59,238 nucleotides of DNA from NCBI GenBank assembly GCA_964393615.1, contig CAYMUR010000024.1:1-59238 (forward strand). Direction: 5' to 3'. Position 1 is the first letter of the stretch. The number at the start of each line of letters is the position of its first letter. Of the stretch, positions 9,714 through 16,329 are shown in pieces. The notes below the pieces were generated by a model. It saw nothing but the letters and a program-made list of their open reading frames with translations, made no database searches and was not told where the DNA came from. The stretch comes from CAYMUR01 sp964393615 (GTDB lineage: Bacteria > Planctomycetota > Planctomycetia > Pirellulales > Pirellulaceae). A program made the position numbers and the translations under genes.

Positions 9714-10118
9714 CACGTTCCCCGTCGGGAGACGCTTCCGCGGCTGACGTTCACGGAACGTTGATGATGGATGCACCAACTCCGCTTCACCAACCCCGCG
9801 GCTGGCATCAAAGGACTCGTCATTACCACCTAACAGGTACACGAGCAATTCCTCCAGGGTGACGCACCTTTCATTGCGTCACCGATTAGGCGGTGCCCCT
9901 GGAGGGCATTCCGCCAACAGTTAGTTACAATCCGCTATTGTCAGCGGTCGGCGTGTAACCGAACCGCTCCACTACTTCTTCTTCACTCTCCAGCCGTCAC
10001 CTGGTGGTGATGACTGGAATTTCCAATCTCTGTCCGCCCCTCGTGGGACACGGCGCAAACTGGGAGCCTACCGTGTCTCGTTTACCCCAAACTGTGCCAC
10101 TGACCACTCAGTCAGTGG
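9714..10118. other. Cluster of strong hairpins (candidate structured RNA)
   Basis: A series of stem-loops in non-coding sequence: ACGTTCC/GGAACGT (about 9714-9761); nested CCTCCAGG/CCTGGAGG (9851-9858 with 9898-9905) and GTGACGCA/TGCGTCAC (9859-9866 with 9875-9882); AGCGGT-CGG/CCG-A-ACCGCT (9943-9968); CCAG...GTCACC-TGGT-GGTGAT...CTGG (about 9990-10016); GGGACACGG/CCGTGTCTC (10045-10053 with 10071-10079); and CCACTGAC/GTCAGTGG (10097-10118). An alternative fold, GGCGG-TGCCC/GGGCA-TT-CCGCC (about 9889-9915), excludes the CCTCCAGG stem. Strand cannot be fixed from the sequence. It adjoins the 177-bp repeat and lies past the stop of the second PEP-CTERM gene. Confidence 0.5.
10097..10118 (-). 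terminator. Hairpin just past the PEP-CTERM stop
   Basis: Perfect 8-bp stem CCACTGAC/GTCAGTGG with a 6-base loop, 13 bases beyond the stop of the PEP-CTERM gene ending at 10132. On the minus strand it is followed by CACAGTTTGGGG, so the T-tract is weak; intrinsic termination or 3'-end protection are both possible. Confidence 0.4.
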
Positions 10119-10131
10119 CGATCACTCTTTT

Positions 10132-11022
10132 CTAGAGCAGCGCGTCAACTGCAACTTGTCGTCGTTGACGCAAGCCGTAGAAGACTAGCAAGCCCAAGCA
10201 GCCCATTCCGGCCAACGCCATGGCGTTCGGTTCCGGAACAACAATGTTGTCCCACTGACCGTCTAAAACGTTTTGCTGGAAAAGACCAACTGCACCCGGA
10301 CCAAGCATGCCGTCGAAAACCGTCGCACTAGCAACATGGCCCGTTCCTGGACCAGCACCGAAGAAGCCGGTGGCTACGTTGTTAATGTCGACACTAATTT
10401 CACCTGTCACACCATTTCGGGCCATCTTAAAGTCGTACACACTAAAGGGATCGAGTCCGACCGAAGGATCATGAAACAGAACTGTTTCCGATCCAGTCCC
10501 ACTGTGTTTGACAATCGAAAAACCACGATCTTCCGTGTTGGCGTTGTCGGTCGTACCGAACTGGAAACGATAGTGGGGATGTAGCAAGTGATCGGAGCCA
10601 GAATTGACATAGTTCGTCACTAAACCAACGACTGAACTACGAACAACATGACCAACGCCGAAAGTCGCCTCAAAATGAATGTTTTCCACATCATGAAAAC
10701 CGGCAGGAGTCGACGTTTCGGTCGTTACGGCCAAACCTTCACCACGACCTGTTTGCATGGTCAGCGGATCTGGTTGCAACATTTGGAAAGGGCCAAAAAT
10801 CGGTACTACCCGATCGGAATTGAGCATGAATGCATCCGGACTCAGGTCGTCCGTGATCGGCTCTGGCAGAGGATTCGTCCAAGTGTCCCGAATGTCCGTA
10901 TTAGCGACGGAAAACGAGGCGCCGAACACCGAGTTGGTGCTAACAGCGAGTATCAAAAGAAACAACAATGCATGCGTAGAAAAATAGCGCGCAATCGTAG
11001 CGCAGAGGTTCTGAATTCTCAT
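10132..11022 (-). CDS. PEP-CTERM sorting-domain protein
   Basis: 296 residues. Begins with a signal peptide (hydrophobic HALLFLLILAVSTNSVFGA) and ends with VPEPNAMALAGMGCLGLLVF followed by YGLRQRR, a PEP-CTERM sorting signal: VPEP, hydrophobic helix, basic cluster. The basic cluster is followed by a short extra tail (QVAVDALL). The body (GFHDVENIHFEATFGVGHVV, YRFQFGTT, VDINNVATGFFGAG, QWDNIVV) looks like a beta-sandwich of the concanavalin or PEP-CTERM jelly-roll type; no catalytic motif seen. It would be exported and processed by an exosortase not present here. Its start lies about 120 bases downstream of the last unit of the minus-strand RNA array, so array transcripts that read through would enter this gene. 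Confidence 0.87.
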   Translation of the reverse strand: MRIQNLCATIARYFSTHALLFLLILAVSTNSVFGASFSVANTDIRDTWTNPLPEPITDDLSPDAFMLNSDRVVPIFGPFQMLQPDPLTMQTGRGEGLAVTTETSTPAGFHDVENIHFEATFGVGHVVRSSVVGLVTNYVNSGSDHLLHPHYRFQFGTTDNANTEDRGFSIVKHSGTGSETVLFHDPSVGLDPFSVYDFKMARNGVTGEISVDINNVATGFFGAGPGTGHVASATVFDGMLGPGAVGLFQQNVLDGQWDNIVVPEPNAMALAGMGCLGLLVFYGLRQRRQVAVDALL

Positions 11023-11143
11023 CTGGAAATGCCTTTCAAAAATAGATAACCCAAAAATGTAGTGTCAAACGTTAAAAACCCAAAATTTAAAACCCATTAC
11101 TCGATGAACATCATTGGCTGTTCCTCATTCCTTTCGTTGGGGG

Positions 11144-11270
11144 CACAAAAAAACGCCCGTGATCCGCAGCTAACAAGATCCAGCCGTATTCCAGTTCCCA
11201 TTGCGTACGAACGAGCGCACACAGAGTGTGGAATAGTTGGCTAGTCCTGCTAATTGCGGATCACGAGCGC
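11144..11270 (-). ncRNA. Array RNA unit 1 (longest copy, 127 nt)
   Basis: Read on the minus strand the unit opens with GCTCGTGATCCGCA and closes with TGCGGATCACGGGC, a 14-bp terminal stem with one G-T pair, then a T7 run (A-run 11147-11153 on the plus strand). Inner pairs include AGCC/GGCT and TTCCA/TGGAA. It shares the GCTCGTGA start, terminal stem and U-tract with the three units upstream but is about 30 nt longer in the middle. It lies about 120 bases before the PEP-CTERM start at 11022. Function unknown. Confidence 0.65.
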
Positions 11271-11365
11271 TATAAGTTTAAATAACACGCTATAACCACA
11301 TTGCGGCCTACACTGACCACAAGCCGTTAAGCTACAAACCGTCGTATGCTAGATTCACTCCAAAT

Positions 11366-11463
11366 CAAGAAACAAAAAAAGCTCGCTATCCCTCACCATC
11401 CTGCGCACCTATCACGATTCTTTCGTTTCGCAAAGCTGCCAGGATTAGGCGAAGGTCACGAGC
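11366..11463 (-). ncRNA. Array RNA unit 2 (98 nt)
   Basis: Minus-strand unit starting GCTCGTGACC and ending GCGAGC, then T7 and GTTTCTTG. The helix is GCTCG/CGAGC, then CCTTCGCC/GGTGAGGG with wobble pairs, then ATCCTG/CAGGAT, capped by ACGA-AAGAA-TCGT. It has exactly the length of unit 3, and the inner stem differs in sequence but keeps pairing. TTTAAT lies just upstream of its 5' end and could be a -10 box; no clear -35. Confidence 0.65.
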
Positions 11464-11495
11464 AATTAAACCCAATGTTTCCGAGATAACATTTC

Positions 11496-11593
11496 CAAGA
11501 AACAAAAATTGCCCGTTATCACCCACCAAGCAGCAAACGCGAATCTAATTTCCGCGAAAGGGGTGCTGCTAAATTGTGGCGAGGATCACGAGC
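11496..11593 (-). ncRNA. Array RNA unit 3 (98 nt)
   Basis: Minus-strand unit starting GCTCGTGATC and ending GATAACGGGC, then AA, T5 and GTTTCTTG. Terminal stem is GCTCGTGATC/GATAACGGGC with one G-A mismatch, followed by CTCGCCA/TGGTGGG, the inner helix AGCAGCA/TGCTGCT, and a CGCG/CGCG hairpin. A TTGACA-16 nt-TAAACT promoter lies about 50-75 bases upstream (11640-11667). Confidence 0.67.
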
Positions 11594-11639
11594 AAATAAT
11601 CTCTTGAAAATGAAGTTATATCTACTGCATTAAAACCTT

Positions 11640-11667
11640 AGTTTACTTGGTCGAAAAGGCTTGTCAA
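11640..11667 (-). promoter_or_regulatory. Sigma-70-like promoter before RNA unit 3
   Basis: On the minus strand TTGACA (plus 11662-11667) is followed after 16 bases by TAAACT (plus 11640-11645), matching four of six -10 bases. The predicted start near 11632 is about 40 bases before unit 3. Confidence 0.5.
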
Positions 11668-11718
11668 CCCCTTGGACCAGATTTTTTTGTCATTTACCGT
11701 TTTTTGTTCCCAAAGCAT

Positions 11719-11819
11719 CAAGAAACGAAAAAATGCCCGGAACCTTTGCAAAAACAGTAAACTAAACCACCAATCCTTCTGGTGATGAAATTTGCTGTTT
11801 TTAAGCGGGGGTCACGAGC
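11719..11819 (-). ncRNA. Array RNA unit 4 (first transcribed, 101 nt)
   Basis: Minus-strand unit starting GCTCGTGACC and ending GGTTCCGGGC, then A, T6 and CGTTTCTTG. Terminal stem GCTCGTGACC/GGTTCCGGGC has one mismatch; inner helix AAAAACAG/CTGTTTTT; apical hairpin ATCACCA/TGGTGGT (7 bp). A good sigma-70-type promoter (11851-11878) would start transcription about 25 bases before the unit. Confidence 0.68.
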
Positions 11820-11850
11820 ACCTATTAACTTGTTTCGTTTGTCTGCTGCT

Positions 11851-11878
11851 ATCTTACCAAGCCAAACAGGCCTGTCAA
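11851..11878 (-). promoter_or_regulatory. Sigma-70-like promoter before RNA unit 4
   Basis: On the minus strand TTGACA (plus 11873-11878), 16-base spacer, then TAAGAT (plus 11851-11856). The -35 is a perfect match and the -10 matches five of six bases. The predicted start near 11843 is about 25 bases before unit 4. Confidence 0.6.
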
Positions 11879-11922
11879 GAGCCTAGCAATATTTTTCTTT
11901 CAAAACAGATCTTTTCTCACCG

Positions 11923-11950
11923 CTGTTAGAACGCCTTTCTTTCCTAACAG
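11923..11950. promoter_or_regulatory. Inverted repeat upstream of the RNA array
   Basis: CTGTTAG (11923-11929) and CTAACAG (11944-11950), 7-bp arms separated by 14 bases. It is about 45 bases upstream of the unit-4 promoter and about 150 bases past the glycosylase stop. It could be an operator for the array or a 3' hairpin of the glycosylase transcript. Confidence 0.35.
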
Positions 11951-12102
11951 TGATAACCTAAGTATAGTCGGGCAACGGACACTGTCAATACCCTGAGACA
12001 AATTTTTCTGAAAAATAAATATTCCGTAAGCACTTATCATCAAATAACTTACGTCACTTCATGATCCACTAAGCAACTCGCCGTACCCGTCAGGAGACAA
12101 GC

Positions 12103-12732
12103 TCACTGTTTTTTGATAGCAGTGTTTTGAGCCTGCGGCCGATTTAATTTCATCGGCCCACTTACCAATCGGTTTCCCACCAAAAAAAACCTCAGCTGCA
12201 GCCCGGCCGCCCTTGATATGCCAATTCGCGGTGAACAAGCCCATTCGCCAGATGGCAACAAACGCCCGTCTGCAATCCAGAGCTCCTCGCCCTTCGACAA
12301 ATCCCAACCATCCCATTCCAGATTCAAACCGAGTGCTTCGCACAATCGTGCCGGTCCGCGAGTCAGGTCACGTTCTATACAGGGTCCACGTCGGGTTTGC
12401 ATTTCTTCAATACCCTGGGTTGGTTCAATCGCTCGAATCAAGACAGCACTACCTTGCCCCGGTCCTTCGGTGACCGTATTGAAACAGAAGCGACCATGAA
12501 TCGTATAAACATAGGCATGCCCTGGGGGGCCAAACATTGAGGCGTTTCGACGAGTTTTTCCGCGGGCAGAATGACTAGAACTGTCACCTTCTGCCAAATA
12601 CGCTTCTGTCTCAACGATCCTACCCTGCATGGTGCCTTGCTCCGTTTTGCGGACCAATCGTTTGCCCAACAACTCACGGGCTACGGTTGCTGTGTCACGA
12701 TTGTAAAACTTGCGAGGTAGAGCACGGGCCAT
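12103..12732 (-). CDS. DNA-3-methyladenine glycosylase (AAG/MPG family)
   Basis: 209 residues, the normal size of bacterial AAG-type glycosylases. Removes alkylated purines such as 3-methyladenine from DNA, starting base excision repair. Visible family features: LARELLGKRLVR near the N-terminus, the catalytic-glutamate motif GRIVETEAYL (about 38-46), the MFGPPGHAYVYTIHG segment and the NTVTE...AVLIRAIEP strand. Start ATG at 12732 has AAGG about 10 bases upstream. It follows the ATP-grasp gene on the same strand after about 95 bases and may be co-transcribed. The RNA array starts about 280 bases beyond its stop. Confidence 0.93.
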   Translation of the reverse strand: MARALPRKFYNRDTATVARELLGKRLVRKTEQGTMQGRIVETEAYLAEGDSSSHSARGKTRRNASMFGPPGHAYVYTIHGRFCFNTVTEGPGQGSAVLIRAIEPTQGIEEMQTRRGPCIERDLTRGPARLCEALGLNLEWDGWDLSKGEELWIADGRLLPSGEWACSPRIGISRAAGLQLRFFLVGNRLVSGPMKLNRPQAQNTAIKKQ

Positions 12733-12827
12733 GATCTGGTACCTTTTTCAGAGCCAAAGAACACATTTGACCAGTGCATAGGTTGCCTGCCAAGCACCTT
12801 GTATGATGCAACCTGTCAGAAGGCTCA

Positions 12828-13919
12828 TTACGCGCGGCTCTTCTTTCCGAATGCTTTTCTGTATTTTGTCAAAGCATCCTCCAGCGGTGACATACCGGGC
12901 TGTACCTGGCCATCCACCCAAAACTGAAGTGGCTCATCCCGAAACGACAAAGGCGTTGAATTTCCCAGCACAACACCAAGCATTACTGCTGCCAGATTCT
13001 TCTCTGACAGAACACGCAATCCCACATAGGATGTGGTAATACGAGGATTGATCTCAATAATAACGTCTTCCGAACCATCTGCTGCAGGTCCTAGTATCAA
13101 ATCCACCCCCACATATCCAAGCAGCGGAGGCAGACAAGTGACTGCCTTCCAGGCTAATTTCGATGCACGGCCACTCAGTCCCCGTTCCAATGGACCTTGT
13201 CCCCCCCGATACGCAAATCCAGCTTTTCGCTCAATGAACTGCTGAAAAGGTGGCAAACCAATGCAGTCCGTCGGCGAACATAAAAATGCCACACTGACAG
13301 GAAGCCCCGGACAGTATCGTTCCAGCCTTCTTGCGCAACGATCTGTCCCAACCGCTACAGCGTGTTTTGCCGACTCAATCCACACGATTCCTAGCGAACC
13401 GGCCCCATCTATCGGTTTACAAACAGCTGGAAATTCAAAATCAGAAGGAACAAGTGTCTCCGCTGGTACGCATTGACCTTCTGGAACAGAAATACCCTGA
13501 CGCTGCAAATATTCGATTGTCTGCTGCTTATCTGATGTCAGACGCAAAGCCTTTAAGGACGGCCCTAACAATTGGCCACCTACCTCGTTAACCATTTCAC
13601 ACCGACGGAGAAGGTGTCCAGCAATTTCTGGAGCAATCACGATTGTCCAATCGGATGCGGCAGAGAGCTGTTGAAACGTCGCCACTTCTTCCGCGGCGTC
13701 CTGCACCCAATGAACCGTTCCAGGGTAGGGGGGCCGATGTTTTTCTTCGGCAAAGCGTTGGTCACACATCCAATGAAGATCCACCGCTGGCAAACGGTTC
13801 AAATCCTCGGCCAACGCCGCCAGCATGGCCGAACCCTCTTGCAGCAATGAGCCGACCGGCGCTTCGCCCGAACAAAGCAAGCCCCCTCCCGTCACAAATT
13901 CATAGAGAAAAATTCGCAT
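12828..13919 (-). CDS. ATP-grasp family ligase, possibly MfnD-like
   Basis: 363 residues. The N-terminus MRIFLYEFVTGGG and the central ATP-grasp region (FPAVCKPIDGAGSLGIVWI; EINPRITTSYVGLR near the C-terminus with the metal-binding E-x-N) identify an ATP-dependent carboxylate-amine ligase. Proteins with this start belong to a group annotated as predicted ATP-grasp carboligases, including tyramine-glutamate ligase MfnD of methanofuran synthesis, and occur in planctomycetes with tetrahydromethanopterin-linked C1 genes. No other C1-transfer gene is in the window, so the substrate is inference. Close upstream of the glycosylase gene on the same strand. No clear ribosome binding site. Confidence 0.72.
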   Translation of the reverse strand: MRIFLYEFVTGGGLLCSGEAPVGSLLQEGSAMLAALAEDLNRLPAVDLHWMCDQRFAEEKHRPPYPGTVHWVQDAAEEVATFQQLSAASDWTIVIAPEIAGHLLRRCEMVNEVGGQLLGPSLKALRLTSDKQQTIEYLQRQGISVPEGQCVPAETLVPSDFEFPAVCKPIDGAGSLGIVWIESAKHAVAVGTDRCARRLERYCPGLPVSVAFLCSPTDCIGLPPFQQFIERKAGFAYRGGQGPLERGLSGRASKLAWKAVTCLPPLLGYVGVDLILGPAADGSEDVIIEINPRITTSYVGLRVLSEKNLAAVMLGVVLGNSTPLSFRDEPLQFWVDGQVQPGMSPLEDALTKYRKAFGKKSRA

Positions 13920-14016
13920 CGGCCGTGGACACTTTCCTTGGTCCGGTCACCCGCTACTTAGAAACCATCCCTAAACGACGGTGGGTTCAGAAAGAAACAA
14001 ATCTGGCCTGCCAGAT

Positions 14017-14337
14017 TCAAAATATCCCAAGCTGGTCTCGAGCATCATCCGTCATCCGGTCAGGAGTCCAAGGAGGATCCATGACGATTTTGATCTCGAC
14101 TTCGCCGATTCCGTCCATCTGGCTAACCACTTGTTTACTCTGCCCAATTAACTGAGGGCCTGCGGGACAGGCAGGGCTGGTCATTGTCATGTCAATTTTA
14201 ATTTTCAGCTTGTCCGCCTCCTGGTCTGGCTGAATATCAACCACGTAAACAAGCCCCAGATCAATGATATTAACGAACAACTCAGGGTCGATCACTTTTT
14301 TAAGTTCTTCGCGTATACCTTCTTCGGTGACTGACAT
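14017..14337 (-). CDS. sufT: MIP18/DUF59-type Fe-S assembly protein (SufT-like)
   Basis: 106 residues from the ATG at 14337, which has GGAG about 9 bases upstream; the codon before it is a possible GTG. Matches the MIP18/PaaD/SufT family: VIDPELFVNIIDLGLVY at the start, MTMTSPACPAGPQL in the middle with the family's conserved cysteine, and IVMDPPWTPDRMTDDAR at the end. This family helps load Fe-S clusters onto target proteins. It is the last gene of the minus-strand suf cluster, about 150 bases after the Rieske gene, which supports the role. The gene symbol is by family and context. Confidence 0.85.
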   Translation of the reverse strand: MSVTEEGIREELKKVIDPELFVNIIDLGLVYVVDIQPDQEADKLKIKIDMTMTSPACPAGPQLIGQSKQVVSQMDGIGEVEIKIVMDPPWTPDRMTDDARDQLGIF

Positions 14338-14485
14338 CACAGCTCTCCGGTGTTTAAGGTCAGTGTTCGGACGATACTGAAAGATAACAGCATCTTATTC
14401 AACGATCGGAGTACAACGCAAGTTTTTTTAAGCAGAGGTATCGGATGGAAAACAGAACCTCGCAGACTCAACTTCAAAAAGCTCC

Positions 14486-14800
14486 CTAGTCATTGAGCCT
14501 GACAAGGACGTCGCTGCCCTCTAATTTTACTTCGTGAACGGCGGTTGGCTCAGTAGCCGGCATGCTCAGTGCTTTACCAGAACGAATATCAAACCTCGCC
14601 CCGTGGCGTGGGCACGCGATTTCCAGACCATCCAACTGCCCCTCGCCTAACGGTCCTCCATCGTGCGTACAAACATCGTCTAGACAATAGAGGTCTCCCG
14701 CTGCCCGGAAGATAACGATCAGCCGCTCGTCCAATTCCGCGTACAGCTTACCACCCTCAGGAATTTCAGACGTTGTCGCTACTTTCGTAAATTCGCTCAT
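14486..14800 (-). CDS. Rieske-type [2Fe-2S] ferredoxin
   Basis: 104 residues, a stand-alone Rieske domain. Both cluster-binding boxes are intact: C-T-H (Cys44, His46) and C-P-R-H (Cys63, His66), in CTHDGGPL and CPRHGARF. Such small proteins serve as electron carriers for non-haem-iron oxygenases or, in suf clusters of several bacteria, as accessory ferredoxins. Lies about 75 bases after sufD and before sufT on the same strand, so it is likely part of the Fe-S operon. No signal peptide, so cytoplasmic. Confidence 0.92.
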   Translation of the reverse strand: MSEFTKVATTSEIPEGGKLYAELDERLIVIFRAAGDLYCLDDVCTHDGGPLGEGQLDGLEIACPRHGARFDIRSGKALSMPATEPTAVHEVKLEGSDVLVRLND

Positions 14801-14874
14801 GCGGTCTATTCTTCAAAGTCAAAGTCTGAATCCATGGTTTATTAGTACGAGTTAACCCTTTGACGCGAACATGG

Positions 14875-16194
14875 CTATTCATATTCACGGACCCGCCGCG
14901 AAATAGCGAGTCCGAGTGATTCTCGTACGCTCTCTACCGCAATCCGATCGAAAATCTGCTGAAAGAAACCGGTCACGATCATGCGAGTTGCCTCTTTTCG
15001 CGTGTAGCCCCGAGACTGTGCATAAAAGACCATTTCTTCGTCCACATAGCCAGTGGTCGAACCATGCGTGCAACGCACGTCATCTGCTTCAATCTCCAGG
15101 CCAGGAATCGCATCGGCCCGTGCCTGTTTTGACAACAGGAGATTGTCGTTGCGTTGGTATCCGTCAGTTTTCTGGGCCGCACGATCCACCTGAATCATGC
15201 CGCGCCAGACAGTACGGGATTGATCCTGCAGTGCAGCCTTATACAAAAAGTCACTGGTGCAGTCCGATGAGATATGGTGCTGCTTGGTATGATAAGATAA
15301 ATGCTGTCTTCCTTCGGTGAACATCGCACCATTGACTTGGCAATTTGCCCCTTTACCTACCAGTTCTACATGTTGGTTTACTTTGGCGACACGACCGCCC
15401 AAGGCCCCAATCGTCCATTGTAACGACGCATCACGATCAATTACCGCTTTTTCATGGGCAAAATGCCATACGTGGTCAGCCCAATTTTGCAAGCTAACAT
15501 AACGCAAATGCGAACCTGGTGCGAGCAGCAATTCGGTGGCACCGGTATGCAGACCTTCACCACCATTCTCGGTACTTGCCGTTTCGACCAACACGGTGGC
15601 TTCCGCCCCATCTTCCAAGACGATCAGGATACGGCTCAGATCAACCGCTCCATCCGAAAGCACAGAATAGACATGAAACGGTTCGTCAACCACAAGTCCT
15701 CGAGGAACAAATAAGACAGCACCTGAGGACCAGGCAGCACAATTCAATGCCGAAAATTTGTCAATCTCGCGCCCCACCACATGCTTCTGTAAATATGGCT
15801 GAATCCGATCGCCATGCTGAGCCAATACCTGGGACAAATCTCCGAACACAACCCCACGTTCTTGCCATTCTGGACGAATAGCACACGCCACTGAAACACC
15901 GTCCACAGCAACGCAGTTCCCCCCCAGGGCCACCCCCTCCGACAACAACGCAGTTGGTAAATTTTCTTGGCTGACAGGAGGGCATGGAAATGCGTATCGG
16001 TCCAGTTTCAATAGCCGAATATCGGTCCGCATCCATTCTTCTTCAGAACGCTGGGGCAACGGTGTTTCACAAAACACCTGCCATGCCAACCGGCGATCTT
16101 CTGTGAGCCAAGCCGGTTCATCCCGCGGCTCAAGATAAGCTTGGAAATTTTCATCGGAAAAACCGGTCGTTGCGGTCGTTTCAGTCATCGTCAT
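14875..16194 (-). CDS. sufD: Fe-S cluster assembly scaffold protein SufD
   Basis: 439 residues, normal for SufD. Partner of SufB in the SufBC2D complex that builds Fe-S clusters in the cytoplasm. The C-terminal half shows the beta-helix core and family signatures: KQHHISSDCTSDFLYKA, ARADAIPGLEIEADDVRCTHGSTTG and YVDEEMVFYAQSRG, ending with the usual helical segment (RMIVTGFFQQIFDRI). The conserved Cys-Thr-His in VRCTHG, equivalent to the Cys/His that assist assembly in SufD, is present. Starts ATGACGATGACTGAAACG, so either of two methionines is possible. About 135 bases after sufB. Confidence 0.96.
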   Translation of the reverse strand: MTMTETTATTGFSDENFQAYLEPRDEPAWLTEDRRLAWQVFCETPLPQRSEEEWMRTDIRLLKLDRYAFPCPPVSQENLPTALLSEGVALGGNCVAVDGVSVACAIRPEWQERGVVFGDLSQVLAQHGDRIQPYLQKHVVGREIDKFSALNCAAWSSGAVLFVPRGLVVDEPFHVYSVLSDGAVDLSRILIVLEDGAEATVLVETASTENGGEGLHTGATELLLAPGSHLRYVSLQNWADHVWHFAHEKAVIDRDASLQWTIGALGGRVAKVNQHVELVGKGANCQVNGAMFTEGRQHLSYHTKQHHISSDCTSDFLYKAALQDQSRTVWRGMIQVDRAAQKTDGYQRNDNLLLSKQARADAIPGLEIEADDVRCTHGSTTGYVDEEMVFYAQSRGYTRKEATRMIVTGFFQQIFDRIAVESVRESLGLAISRRVREYE

Positions 16195-16329
16195 CGTGTT
16201 CGGTCAACCCTCGCGGTTTGCACCGCCATTTGTCATTACGCGAGCAGTCGTTTTCCATTCTTATCGTACGCTGCTCGACAACAAGTCCACGTGACTTCTT
16301 TGACGAAGAAGTCGCACCAGAAAAAGAAA

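Noticed and set aside
9322..9848. Long overlapping frames on both strands within the 177-bp repeat (such as one with a repeated ARYLAAWKRHRRWRPVF block)
   Set aside because: They stay open only because the repeat period is a multiple of three; no ribosome binding site or domain, and base changes follow hairpins and not codons.
11144..11819. Array considered as CRISPR, integron attC sites or insertion-sequence ends
   Set aside because: Spacing and unit length are too irregular for CRISPR, attC core sites (RYYYAAC/GTTRRRY) are lacking, and no transposase or cas gene is nearby; T-tracts on one strand favour RNA.
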